DNA of 64,000 bases. Source: Myroides pelagicus. Lineage in GTDB: Bacteria > Bacteroidota > Bacteroidia > Flavobacteriales > Flavobacteriaceae. Below the pieces are notes generated by a model that did not search any database, had not been told where the DNA came from, and worked only from the letters and a program-made list of their open reading frames with translations. The number at the start of each line of letters is the position of its first letter. Position 1 is the first letter of the stretch. The stretch lies in the NCBI RefSeq assembly GCF_009711055.1, contig NZ_WMJY01000002.1, positions 62,001 to 126,000 of the forward strand, read 5' to 3'. Below, in pieces: positions 16,940-25,098 of this stretch. Both the position numbers and the translations under genes were made by a program.

Positions 16940-17006
16940 ATTGTGTGTTATGCTACACGTACTAGGAAATGAATAACTAAGTAATAGAAAATGATTAGAC
17001 TAATAG

Positions 17007-18080
17007 ATGGATAACTATATATTAGAAATACACAAAACATTATTAAAGAGTCAAGGTTTATCTAATCCACAAGATCGGATAAAACTAATTAATAGTGCAG
17101 TTGCATTAGCAGATAAACACAATGATGTTCTTTGGGGATTTGAGACGCGAATGTTTTTGATTAATGCAGAAAATTATACACCTAGCTCTCGTTATAGTTT
17201 TCCAGCATTTGCTTGGATTCTAGACCAACATGAGCGAAATATAGGGTTATTTGAGGAGAAGGAGTTTTTACTAGAGTATAAGTGGCTTTTAGGAACTGCT
17301 TATGGGTTGACAAGTATTTCGCTGGATCAAATTCATCGAATAGCTAATGATTTTAAGGAAAAGCTGCTGGCAAATGGATATAGTTTACGGGGATTGTATC
17401 ACCTTGAGGCTTTAGGGTTACAGCAATTTAGAGATTTCGAAAAGGCAAAAGAAGTGATAGCATTAATTAAAGCATCGCCTTTAGATGAGTTATCTGACAA
17501 TCCACCTTTTGAACAAACGTTAGAGGTGTTTAATTATTTAGGTACTGGAGATATTGATGCAGCATTAATTGCAGCCCAAGAGTTATTTTTGGATCGATAT
17601 GAAGGACTGAATACTGCTTTTGAGACCTATACTATTTTTGCAATGGAGTTTTATCGAATAAAAGATTCTCGTCAATTTGAATACTTTGAGTTAGCCCAAA
17701 GAAAACTTCCTGTTTTTGATTCAAATGACTGTATAACAAATATTCGTTCTCGAGTTTTGTATATGTACTTATTACATCAATACGAAGATGAGGTTTGTTG
17801 GGATTATTTTGAAAAAATATGTATATGGGCACATGAGAGTGATGATTATTATTCTTTCTTTTTTCTAAAGTACGCTTCTTGTATGTTGAAAAATGGAGGA
17901 AAACGCAAGTTTAGTTTCCCTGTTTATTTGCCATATTATAGAGAAGGGATGTATGATTTAGGAGAGTTATTTGTCTATTTTAAGGCTAGAGCATTGGAAT
18001 ATGCGCTAGCTTTTGATAAGCGAAATAACAATGGAAATTTTGTAAGAGAATTAGATAATTTGTTAGCTTTAAGTAAATAG
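17007..18080 (+). CDS. Helical paralog 3 of the HSP90 cluster
   Basis: This 357-residue member of the same family has LEIHKTLLKSQG at the start, ADKHNDVLWGFETR near residue 33, FPAFAWILDQHERN near 64, EYKWLLGTAYG near 88, SLRGLYHLEA near 127 and GMYDLGELFVYFKARALEY near 322. It is about as distant from paralogs 1 and 2 as they are from each other. It follows the internal terminator by 67 nt. No TAnnTTTG box is obvious in that gap. The spread of sequence among the copies suggests old duplications kept for different partners rather than recent amplification. Confidence 0.87.
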   Translation: MDNYILEIHKTLLKSQGLSNPQDRIKLINSAVALADKHNDVLWGFETRMFLINAENYTPSSRYSFPAFAWILDQHERNIGLFEEKEFLLEYKWLLGTAYGLTSISLDQIHRIANDFKEKLLANGYSLRGLYHLEALGLQQFRDFEKAKEVIALIKASPLDELSDNPPFEQTLEVFNYLGTGDIDAALIAAQELFLDRYEGLNTAFETYTIFAMEFYRIKDSRQFEYFELAQRKLPVFDSNDCITNIRSRVLYMYLLHQYEDEVCWDYFEKICIWAHESDDYYSFFFLKYASCMLKNGGKRKFSFPVYLPYYREGMYDLGELFVYFKARALEYALAFDKRNNNGNFVRELDNLLALSK

Positions 18081-18111
18081 GTTTTAAGATAATCAGAAAA
18101 GAATACAAATC

Positions 18112-19194
18112 ATGGCAACTAATTACGGTTTAGAAATACAGAAATTGTTACTACAAGTAGGAAGTAGTAAAGATGCTCGTAAAAATATAAAACTGCTAAA
18201 GCAAGGAGTCAATTTGGCTGATGCCAGTCAGGATTTAGATTGGGGGATTGACTTGCGAATGCGGTTGATTAATATGGAGTCTGAAATATTTGAGTGTAAG
18301 GAGAGTTTTCCTGCTTTTTCATGGATGTTAGAAAAGTATAATAGTAATCCAGATTATTTTGATGATGAAGATTTCTTATGGTTTTATAATGCCATGTTTT
18401 CTTCATGTACTACCAGTGTTTCTATATCAAAAGAAAAGATGATTGAAATCGTGGAAGATTACAAGGTAAAATTAGTAGTAGCGGGGTATAGTTTACGTTC
18501 TTATTATCATTTATTAGCGTTATTTTATATTCGTACCAAAAACTTTGAAAAGTCTTTAGAAGTAATTGATTTAGCTGAAGCAACAATTATTGATGCTCTG
18601 AGTGGAGGAAGTAATCAGACATGGGAAAAGGAGATGAGGGTAGGAAACTTATTAGCCTTAGATAGCTTAGAGGAAGCACTCGTAGTTATACAGCCACTGT
18701 TTTTAGTTCGTGATGAGTATAATCTTACGGCATCTTGTGCTTATATTGAAATAGCCTTTCACTATGCTAAATTAAGAGAAGACGAGATTGCTAAAGAGTA
18801 TTTATCAACTGGGTTGAGTTTGTTTGATTTAGGAGCTCTATATAATACGAATTACGTTGTGACTACAAAAGCGATGCTGATGTATTTACTCAATCGATAT
18901 GATATGGAAGGAACTTATTCTCTTTTTGAAGAACTAAGTCGATGGGGAGAAGAAATTGAAGATTTCTTGTTTTTCTTTTTTGCGAAGTTTGCGGCTGTTA
19001 TATTTAAAGGAGGTGGGAAAGCTAGATTAGATTTACAATCTCATTTATCCATATATCAAGATACTGGAGAGTATGATTTGCATGTATTGCATGAGTTTTA
19101 TAAAACGAAGGCTTTCGAATTAGCAGATCAATTTGACTTGAGGAATGGTAATACTTGGCAACGTGATGAATTAGAACGTTTGTTAATGAACTAA
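18112..19194 (+). CDS. Helical paralog 4 of the HSP90 cluster
   Basis: This 360-residue protein is the last copy of the array. It keeps LEIQKLLLQVG, DLDWGIDLRMRLIN, ESFPAFSWMLE, SLRSYYHLLALFY and GEYDLHVLHEFYKTKAFELA followed by FDLRNG. The gap to paralog 3 is 31 nt, so the two are one unit. The array ends in a terminator that also faces the convergent gene at 19230. As with the other copies, there is no signal peptide, no catalytic motif and no recognised family. Confidence 0.87.
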   Translation: MATNYGLEIQKLLLQVGSSKDARKNIKLLKQGVNLADASQDLDWGIDLRMRLINMESEIFECKESFPAFSWMLEKYNSNPDYFDDEDFLWFYNAMFSSCTTSVSISKEKMIEIVEDYKVKLVVAGYSLRSYYHLLALFYIRTKNFEKSLEVIDLAEATIIDALSGGSNQTWEKEMRVGNLLALDSLEEALVVIQPLFLVRDEYNLTASCAYIEIAFHYAKLREDEIAKEYLSTGLSLFDLGALYNTNYVVTTKAMLMYLLNRYDMEGTYSLFEELSRWGEEIEDFLFFFFAKFAAVIFKGGGKARLDLQSHLSIYQDTGEYDLHVLHEFYKTKAFELADQFDLRNGNTWQRDELERLLMN

Positions 19195-19200
19195 ACAAAG

Positions 19201-19226
19201 AAAGGAGACTACAATAGCTCCTTTTT
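19201..19226. terminator. Terminator closing the HSP90 cluster
   Basis: AAAGGAG pairs with CTCCTTT across a 10-nt loop, followed by TTT. It lies between convergent stop codons at 19194 and 19230. Confidence 0.85.
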
Positions 19227-19229
19227 ATA

Positions 19230-20342
19230 TTAAAATAAACTTATTTGTCCTTCTGAAGTAGAGGTGTTGTTTTTCTTTTCCTTCTTTTTACTGTCTGATT
19301 TACTGTTTTTGGGCTCAACGAAATCTTTTGTTGTAGATGCTGTATTTGCCTCAAATATATCTCCTTGTATAGTTAACTTTTCTTCATCTAAGTTGTTTAT
19401 ACTAGGCATATTAATTGTTGCTGATACGTCGTTATTTAAACCTCTTTTAGGGAAGTCAAAGTATGCTGCAAAAGTACCTGTTTCTTTTTGAAGCTTATCG
19501 TTTTTAGAGTTTTCTTTTGATGTGTCATCTAGTTCTAGAATAAGATGGTTGTTTTCATCAAGTGTCTCACTAAATAATAGAGAAGAATTCTCTAAAGGAA
19601 TGTCTTTTGTTTGTCTTGATTGAGTATTAATTTCTTGTTTTTCAAGAGTATCTAGTTGGCTAGTTACATTTAATTCACTTTGTTCGTTAGAAATCAAGTC
19701 ATTACAATTTGGAATTATCTTGATTTCATCAAATGATCCATCTAGTCTAAATTGAATAGTAGTCTTGTTTGTATTATCTATTTCCTCGTTTTCTAAGTTT
19801 TTTTCAACTAACGGTTGTTGTGCGTTGGTTGTTGTATCGATTACCTTGGCACAAGGAGTTTTGCCAGTGTTTTCTTGTTGGTCAAGTGTTTCTTGTACCG
19901 GAAAAAGCAAAGGATTGATGTTAGTTTGAACCTCACGATTCATATGTAAGTCAATGGTCTCCTCTTCAAGATCTCTAAAATCATCTTCTTTTGCAAAGAT
20001 GTCCACCTTGTCTTTTAATTCTAAGATCAGTTTCTTTATCTTCTTTATGTATATATGATCATTGAATATGCCTTTTTCTTCTACAGACTGTATTAACTTG
20101 AATAAAGAGTATGCTTCGTGATATTTAAGTATAATCGAATGCTTTTTGTTGTGATCAAGAATTGATGTTTGTTTTTGTATGTTTTTCGCTTTGTCTTCCA
20201 ACTTAGTTATAAGATCTTCTTTTACACTAATTAAAAGTGCATCTGTAACATTTTCAATGATATAGTCATTGGTTTGTTTGACCATTTGTATAACTGTGAG
20301 TAAGATATCATTATTAAGTTTAAGTTGAATTTTTGCAATCAT
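19230..20342 (-). CDS. Low-complexity protein ending in a sliding-clamp-type motif
   Basis: This 370-residue protein is not recognised. Residues 1-125 are predicted helical (Ile/Lys/Leu-rich, coiled-coil-like), with no signal peptide. Residues 130-350 are rich in Asn, Gln, Thr, Asp and Glu and look disordered. Residues 345-365 are strongly basic (KKKEKKNN). The last five residues, QISLF, match the pentapeptide consensus QL(S/D)LF by which DNA polymerases, MutS and Hda bind the beta sliding clamp, and a basic linker before it is common in such tails. The gene is convergent with the HSP90 cluster. A DNA-replication or repair role is an inference from the tail only. Confidence 0.75.
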   Translation of the reverse strand: MIAKIQLKLNNDILLTVIQMVKQTNDYIIENVTDALLISVKEDLITKLEDKAKNIQKQTSILDHNKKHSIILKYHEAYSLFKLIQSVEEKGIFNDHIYIKKIKKLILELKDKVDIFAKEDDFRDLEEETIDLHMNREVQTNINPLLFPVQETLDQQENTGKTPCAKVIDTTTNAQQPLVEKNLENEEIDNTNKTTIQFRLDGSFDEIKIIPNCNDLISNEQSELNVTSQLDTLEKQEINTQSRQTKDIPLENSSLLFSETLDENNHLILELDDTSKENSKNDKLQKETGTFAAYFDFPKRGLNNDVSATINMPSINNLDEEKLTIQGDIFEANTASTTKDFVEPKNSKSDSKKKEKKNNTSTSEGQISLF

Positions 20343-20717
20343 TGTGAGGTATTGAAAAAGCTTGTTTTGTATAGTAAATGAGAAGGCACAAAATAATGAA
20401 AAATTCTCGTAATTTCTACTTATATAATGAAATTAATTAGCCGTTTAAATTGTCGTGTAGTTATGCCTGTTTTTATTTATTCTAGTGAAAGAAATGCTGT
20501 GAGTAAACGTTTAGATTTCTAAGTAATTTTGAAATAAATAATATCTTACGCAGACTTGATTTACTTGTTATTTTTACATAAAAACAAGTGCTTTTACGTA
20601 TTTATAAGTTGATTTATAAGTGGGATATATGGGGAATAATGAGTAAATTTATTAGTTCGAAAATCAATGTATATTTTCACTTACCACAAATAAAATATAA
20701 TATTAAAACACACATTT
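20343..20717. other. Intergenic stretch, no clear feature
   Basis: 375 AT-rich bases between divergent genes. I see a 7-bp inverted repeat (ACTTGTT at 20563-20569 with AACAAGT at 20583-20589) and a 31-codon ATG frame at 20427-20522 with no supporting evidence. No consensus TAnnTTTG box precedes the dehydrogenase. Confidence 0.5.
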
Positions 20718-21716
20718 ATGAAAATAGCTTTTTTCTCATCACAACCTTACGATATTACTTTTTTTAATAAGTGTAATAAAGACTTCGGTTTTGATTTAGA
20801 TTACTTTGACATGGCTTTAGACGAACAGTCAGTTAACTTGGTGACAAGTGAGTTTGATGTAATCTGTGTTTTTGTCAATGATAAAGTTGATGCAGGAGTT
20901 ATAGAAGTTCTTAGTGAACGAGGTGTTAAATACATTGCTTTGCGTTGTGCGGGGTTTAACAATGTAGATTTAGAAGTAGCACATAAAAAGGGAATACGCG
21001 TATGTAGAGTACCAGCTTATTCGCCAGAAGCAGTTGCTGAACATACTTTAGCTATGCTATTTACATTAAACCGAAAAATACATAAGGCGTATAACCGTGT
21101 GCGCGAGCAGAATTATTCTCTTAATGGACTATTAGGAACAAATATTTATAAGAAAACAGTAGGGGTTATCGGCACAGGGAATATAGGAGCTGTTTTTTGT
21201 CGTATGATGAAAGCCTTAGGGACAGAAGTGCTAGCGTACGATTTGTATCCTAATGAACAATTGAAGGCGGAAGGAATTAGATATGTCGATTTGGATACTA
21301 TTTTCAGTCAATCGGATATTATTTCTTTACATTGTCCATTGACACCAGAGACCCTGCATTTGATTAATGATGATTCTATTGTAAAGATGAAATCAGGTGT
21401 AATGCTGATCAATACTAGTAGAGGTAAATTGATAGATACTAATGCTGTGATCCAAGGTTTACGTGAAAAGAAAATAGGAGCGCTAGGTATTGACGTTTAT
21501 GAGCAAGAAGAGAAGGTGTTTTTTAGAGATTTATCAGAGACTATATTGGAGGACGAAAGGTTACAGTTGTTAACGTCTTTTCCTAATGTTTTAGTGACCG
21601 CACATCAAGCTTTCTTTACTGATGAAGCATTAACTCAGATAGCCTTTGTTACTTTAGATAATTTAAAGCAATTAGATGCTACTAATGAGATAATAGGTAG
21701 AAATGCTGAGTTATAA
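20718..21716 (+). CDS. ldhA: D-lactate dehydrogenase (2-hydroxyacid dehydrogenase)
   Basis: This 332-residue member of the D-isomer-specific 2-hydroxyacid dehydrogenases resembles LdhA. The substrate-side Arg76 lies in LRCAGFNN, the NAD-binding GTGNIG at 152-157, the catalytic Arg235 in NTSRG, Glu264 in VYEQE, and His296 in TAHQAF. The FFRDLSET stretch after the Glu is typical of fermentative LdhA rather than of glycerate or phosphoglycerate enzymes. It reduces pyruvate to D-lactate with NADH in the cytoplasm. The promoter is not obvious. A small gene of unknown function follows directly. Confidence 0.93.
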   Translation: MKIAFFSSQPYDITFFNKCNKDFGFDLDYFDMALDEQSVNLVTSEFDVICVFVNDKVDAGVIEVLSERGVKYIALRCAGFNNVDLEVAHKKGIRVCRVPAYSPEAVAEHTLAMLFTLNRKIHKAYNRVREQNYSLNGLLGTNIYKKTVGVIGTGNIGAVFCRMMKALGTEVLAYDLYPNEQLKAEGIRYVDLDTIFSQSDIISLHCPLTPETLHLINDDSIVKMKSGVMLINTSRGKLIDTNAVIQGLREKKIGALGIDVYEQEEKVFFRDLSETILEDERLQLLTSFPNVLVTAHQAFFTDEALTQIAFVTLDNLKQLDATNEIIGRNAEL

Positions 21717-21974
21717 ATGTATGTCATCAAGCGCAAAACTTTTATAGCACTTAAAGGGAATGTGATTGATTATCACACTGTGTCAGATTGTTTAGGAAGT
21801 AATCGTCGAATGGTTGATTATTTTGCAAAAGAGTGGACAACTCTGGTGGGTAAGAATGAAATAATTTATACCCGAAATCCTGAAGGTAGAACACGGTTAC
21901 TATCTTCGCGTATCAATAGTTTATCTAATATATTAAGCAATAATCCAATTGAGGAAGGTACAATATGGACATAA
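21717..21974 (+). CDS. Small protein directly downstream of ldhA
   Basis: This frame of 85 residues begins with ATG exactly at the base after the ldhA stop, so it would be translated by coupling. The composition is ordinary for a soluble, slightly basic protein, with a possible helix-turn-helix-like stretch (VSDCLGSNRRMVDYFAKEW), but I recognise no family. The position and the strong terminator that follows support a real gene. A chance frame cannot be fully excluded. Confidence 0.6.
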   Translation: MYVIKRKTFIALKGNVIDYHTVSDCLGSNRRMVDYFAKEWTTLVGKNEIIYTRNPEGRTRLLSSRINSLSNILSNNPIEEGTIWT

Positions 21975-22054
21975 TGTATTTGAATATGCATGTCGATGTG
22001 ATTATAATTAGTAGATAAGCTTACTGTGAGTAAGCTATTATGTGGCGATGATAA

Positions 22055-22082
22055 AAAAGAACACCTGCTAAGGTGTTCTTTT
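22055..22082. terminator. Bidirectional terminator between ldhA unit and receptor gene
   Basis: AAAAGAACACCT pairs with AGGTGTTCTTTT around a 4-nt loop and serves both convergent units. A second inverted repeat (AGCTTAC / GTAAGCT, 22018-22034) lies just before it. Confidence 0.9.
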
Positions 22083-22106
22083 ACTAACTAAGTCAATCAT
22101 ATCTAT

Positions 22107-24473
22107 TTATATGTTACTACGGTTTTTATCTTCGAAGTTTACTTCTTTAATTGCTTTTTTGTTTTTACTATTACCAAATTGATAGGTAGCGCCAATTATA
22201 ATTTTTCGTGAGCTCCAATCGTTACTGTAGGTTTGTGTATTGTCTGTGAAATACATTGTCCCAGAACTTTTACCCGTATTGAATATATCATATAGGGTTA
22301 GGTTTACGCTAAGTTTATCTTCTAGTAACTTTAATTTTAAACCAGTGGATAAAGTCATGTATTCGTTGTATTTAGTATTGTCTTCTTTGTTGGGTAACAT
22401 GTGATACCAATTTAAGAAGGCATTAATCGTTTTCTCTTGATTAAGGTTAATTGTATTCTGAGAATAGTAGCTAAAGGTCGAGCCAGGCATTCTTTTTTGT
22501 TTCGCTTCAGCTGAATAAAAAGGTGATGAAAAATAATAGTTTGCACCTGTACTAGTTTCCCACCAAGAGATAACTTTATTATTGTATGATACGTCAATAC
22601 CATAGTTGTCGCTATTGAGCATGTTGTACCAAGATTCCTTAAAATAGCCATTCTCAAGTACGCTCAATTGATCAAATGAATCAACTATATGATAGTAATT
22701 TAATGAAAAGGATAAGGTACTCTTGAATACATAGTTTAATTCATAATTATCGGTAAAAGATGGATTTAAATTCGGGTTACCAGAAGTATAAGAATAGGTG
22801 TTACCATAATATTTGAATGGGTTTAAAATATAAGAATTAGGTCTATTGATACGTTTGGAATAACTAAAACTAAAAGCGTGGTCATCGTGAGGGTTATATG
22901 CTATATAAGCTGTGGGAAACCATTTGTGATATGATTTTGAGAATTTCTCGTTACTGTCAATTAAAGTGCCTTTAACTTCAGTTTGTTCAAATCTAAGGCC
23001 TCCTTTTATTTCCCATTTATCACTTAACTTTTTGCCTAGGCTTATGTAAGCGGCATAGTTGTCCTCTTTATAATTAAACTTGTTGCTCTTAGTGGGATCA
23101 TAGAGTGGTGTGCCATCTTCAATCGTATAGAAATACACTTTAGATTTGTTATCAAAGTTTGTGAACTTAGCTCCAGTTTCTATATTAATCCATTTTAGAT
23201 CATAGTTCAAGTCGATATTAGCACTCCATACATTGTAGTTTAATAAACTTTGATTGAGTATTTGATTTTTTAATGTATTCGCGCTGTTGAAATCATTTAT
23301 CTGGGCTTTTGTCTCAGGGCTATTGTTAAAATAGTTTATTCCAAAAGATAATTTATTGCCCAAGGTATCTAGTTTTTGATCATAAAAAACATTGAACGTA
23401 TGATAAGAAGTTTTATCATCATTATAAATTGTAGATTTTAATATTGAGTCATTTACTACTCTTGGCACTGAAAAATATTCCATAACTCCATTCTTAGTGT
23501 TATTACTATTTGAGTTTGTATAGTTATAGGTCAATCCCACTAGTGCTAAGTCAGTAACCTGATAGTTAGTAGTAAAATCAATACTTTGGCTTTTATACTC
23601 ACCTGTTTGATTACTAGTGTTTTCTAATCCATTTTTTGTGCCAGTATAGGAATAATTGTTTTTGATTTCGTTGCGTCCATCATTTGCATTAGCTTTTAAG
23701 GAAAAGTTCCATTTGTCTTTCTGATAGTTGATGTTGCTATTGATACCCATAGTACGTTTATTATTGTAACTAAAGCTGCCTCCAACTGAGCCATAGAGTC
23801 CTTGGCGCTTGTTTTTTTTAAGGATAATATTGATTAATCCACTATTTCCTGCCGCTTCGTATTTAGCGGGAGGACTAGTGATAACTTCTATTTTTTCTAT
23901 ATCGTCAGAGCGAAGTGTTTTTAAGTAGTTTGCTAATGCATCACCATCTAAGTGTATGATTCGATCATCTATCATCACTGTGACACTACTTTTTCCTATA
24001 ATAGATATTTTATCATTTTGTACTTTAACCATTGGTGTATTCGACAGGGACTCCATTGCATCCATTCCTTGAGCCGTAATGCTATTTGACGTATTAAACA
24101 CTAATCGGTCTGCTTTTCGTTCGATTAGTTTCTTTTCAGCCTTTATGACAATTTCTTCTAATTGATTATTTCCCTCCACTAGTATATCTTCTAATACAAT
24201 GTCTTGCGCAAGATGTATATTTAGTTCCTTTAAGATACTTCCTAGATATAGGGCTTTTAGTTTGTATTGACCAGTAGCTAGATTATCAATGTTGAAAATC
24301 CCCAATTCATTAGAGAATGCTTGTTTGATAAGAACTTCATCTTTTTGCAGTTGTATTTCAGCATATTCGATTGGTACCTTTTCTTTGGTTAATACTTTTC
24401 CTTTGATACTGAATTGTGCTTGTGAGATTAGGCTACAAAGTAGTAAAATCAATGTTATTGTAAGTCTATTCAT
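22107..24473 (-). CDS. Outer-membrane beta-barrel receptor, TonB-dependent-like (copy 1)
   Basis: This 788-residue protein begins with a signal peptide ending at LISQAQ (about residue 20). A carboxypeptidase-regulatory-like domain follows (about 22-95), then a plug domain (about 110-220; VITSPPAKYEAAGNSGLINI near 197) and a large beta-barrel with many aromatic strand ends. This is the layout of the outer-membrane beta-barrel family close to TonB-dependent receptors in Bacteroidota. The substrate is unknown, and no SusD partner is next to it. A paralog with the same plug motif follows upstream (25099-27483), so the two are an old tandem duplication. A 625-nt spacer between them suggests separate promoters. 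Confidence 0.9.
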   Translation of the reverse strand: MNRLTITLILLLCSLISQAQFSIKGKVLTKEKVPIEYAEIQLQKDEVLIKQAFSNELGIFNIDNLATGQYKLKALYLGSILKELNIHLAQDIVLEDILVEGNNQLEEIVIKAEKKLIERKADRLVFNTSNSITAQGMDAMESLSNTPMVKVQNDKISIIGKSSVTVMIDDRIIHLDGDALANYLKTLRSDDIEKIEVITSPPAKYEAAGNSGLINIILKKNKRQGLYGSVGGSFSYNNKRTMGINSNINYQKDKWNFSLKANANDGRNEIKNNYSYTGTKNGLENTSNQTGEYKSQSIDFTTNYQVTDLALVGLTYNYTNSNSNNTKNGVMEYFSVPRVVNDSILKSTIYNDDKTSYHTFNVFYDQKLDTLGNKLSFGINYFNNSPETKAQINDFNSANTLKNQILNQSLLNYNVWSANIDLNYDLKWINIETGAKFTNFDNKSKVYFYTIEDGTPLYDPTKSNKFNYKEDNYAAYISLGKKLSDKWEIKGGLRFEQTEVKGTLIDSNEKFSKSYHKWFPTAYIAYNPHDDHAFSFSYSKRINRPNSYILNPFKYYGNTYSYTSGNPNLNPSFTDNYELNYVFKSTLSFSLNYYHIVDSFDQLSVLENGYFKESWYNMLNSDNYGIDVSYNNKVISWWETSTGANYYFSSPFYSAEAKQKRMPGSTFSYYSQNTINLNQEKTINAFLNWYHMLPNKEDNTKYNEYMTLSTGLKLKLLEDKLSVNLTLYDIFNTGKSSGTMYFTDNTQTYSNDWSSRKIIIGATYQFGNSKNKKAIKEVNFEDKNRSNI

Positions 24474-24778
24474 AGCTTTGATTGTTTTTCTTTATATGTT
24501 AAAACGTATATTGTTGTTTTATGTTTTACTTAATTTTTTAAATATTTGATTTGTTATTGTTTTTTTTAAAATCAATATAGGTAAAATTATAGCTCTTCAA
24601 AATAGCATTTTAACGTTATTGTCTTACAAAAATATTAACTTACCTATTTCTTACATTAGTCATATATTCATAAACGCCTTTTAAATCCTACTAACTAATT
24701 CTTTAATAAGTATTGTATTATAAAATGGATGTGGTTACTGCAATTGATAATCTAGTTACAGACCTTTTTTTCCCAGCT
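24474..24778. other. Intergenic stretch upstream of receptor copy 1
   Basis: About 305 AT-rich bases forming the 5' side of the minus-strand receptor gene. I see no consensus TAnnTTTG box close to its start. The stretch borders repeat element B. Confidence 0.5.
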
Positions 24779-24885
24779 TTCTTGACCTATACTTGCAGAA
24801 TGCGTGCACTTTGCTTGCCAAGGATCTAATCCTGGGGTAGTATACTGCACGAATACTGCATTTATAGCTATAACTTGGCAACAAA
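24779..24885 (-). repeat. Dispersed intergenic element, copy B (107 bp)
   Basis: Read on the minus strand it starts TTTGTTGCCAAG and ends GGTCAAGAA, the same length and order as copy A at 7423-7529. Blocks such as CGTGCAGTATA, CTTGGCAAG, AAAGTGCACGCAT and GTATAGGTCAAGAA are shared. The outer arms TTGCCAAG / CTTGGCAA are perfect. The inner arms are weaker than in A but still pair. It lies between the two receptor genes. Confidence 0.9.
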
Positions 24886-25098
24886 TGTTTGTATTCTAAC
24901 TTCTTTAAGAGTTAAAAACAAGTTACCTAGTTAAAAAAAAATTAGCACTTTCGTTTAGTAGCAGACTAATAATTTAGTAGAGAAAACCAATATCTTATCG
25001 AAAAAAACAATATGTAGTCTTTTTATGTAGTAATCTTAGGTTATTTTGTTTGATAATTATCAAGGCCTTCTCTTGATTACGTCAAGCACTATATATTT
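24886..25098. other. Spacer downstream of receptor copy 2
   Basis: AT-rich bases past the stop of the 25099-27483 gene. No hairpin with a T run is evident here. Confidence 0.4.

Noticed and set aside
20427-20522. 31-codon ATG frame upstream of ldhA
   Set aside because: No promoter, no conserved-looking motif and no context. Frames of this size are expected by chance in AT-rich DNA.
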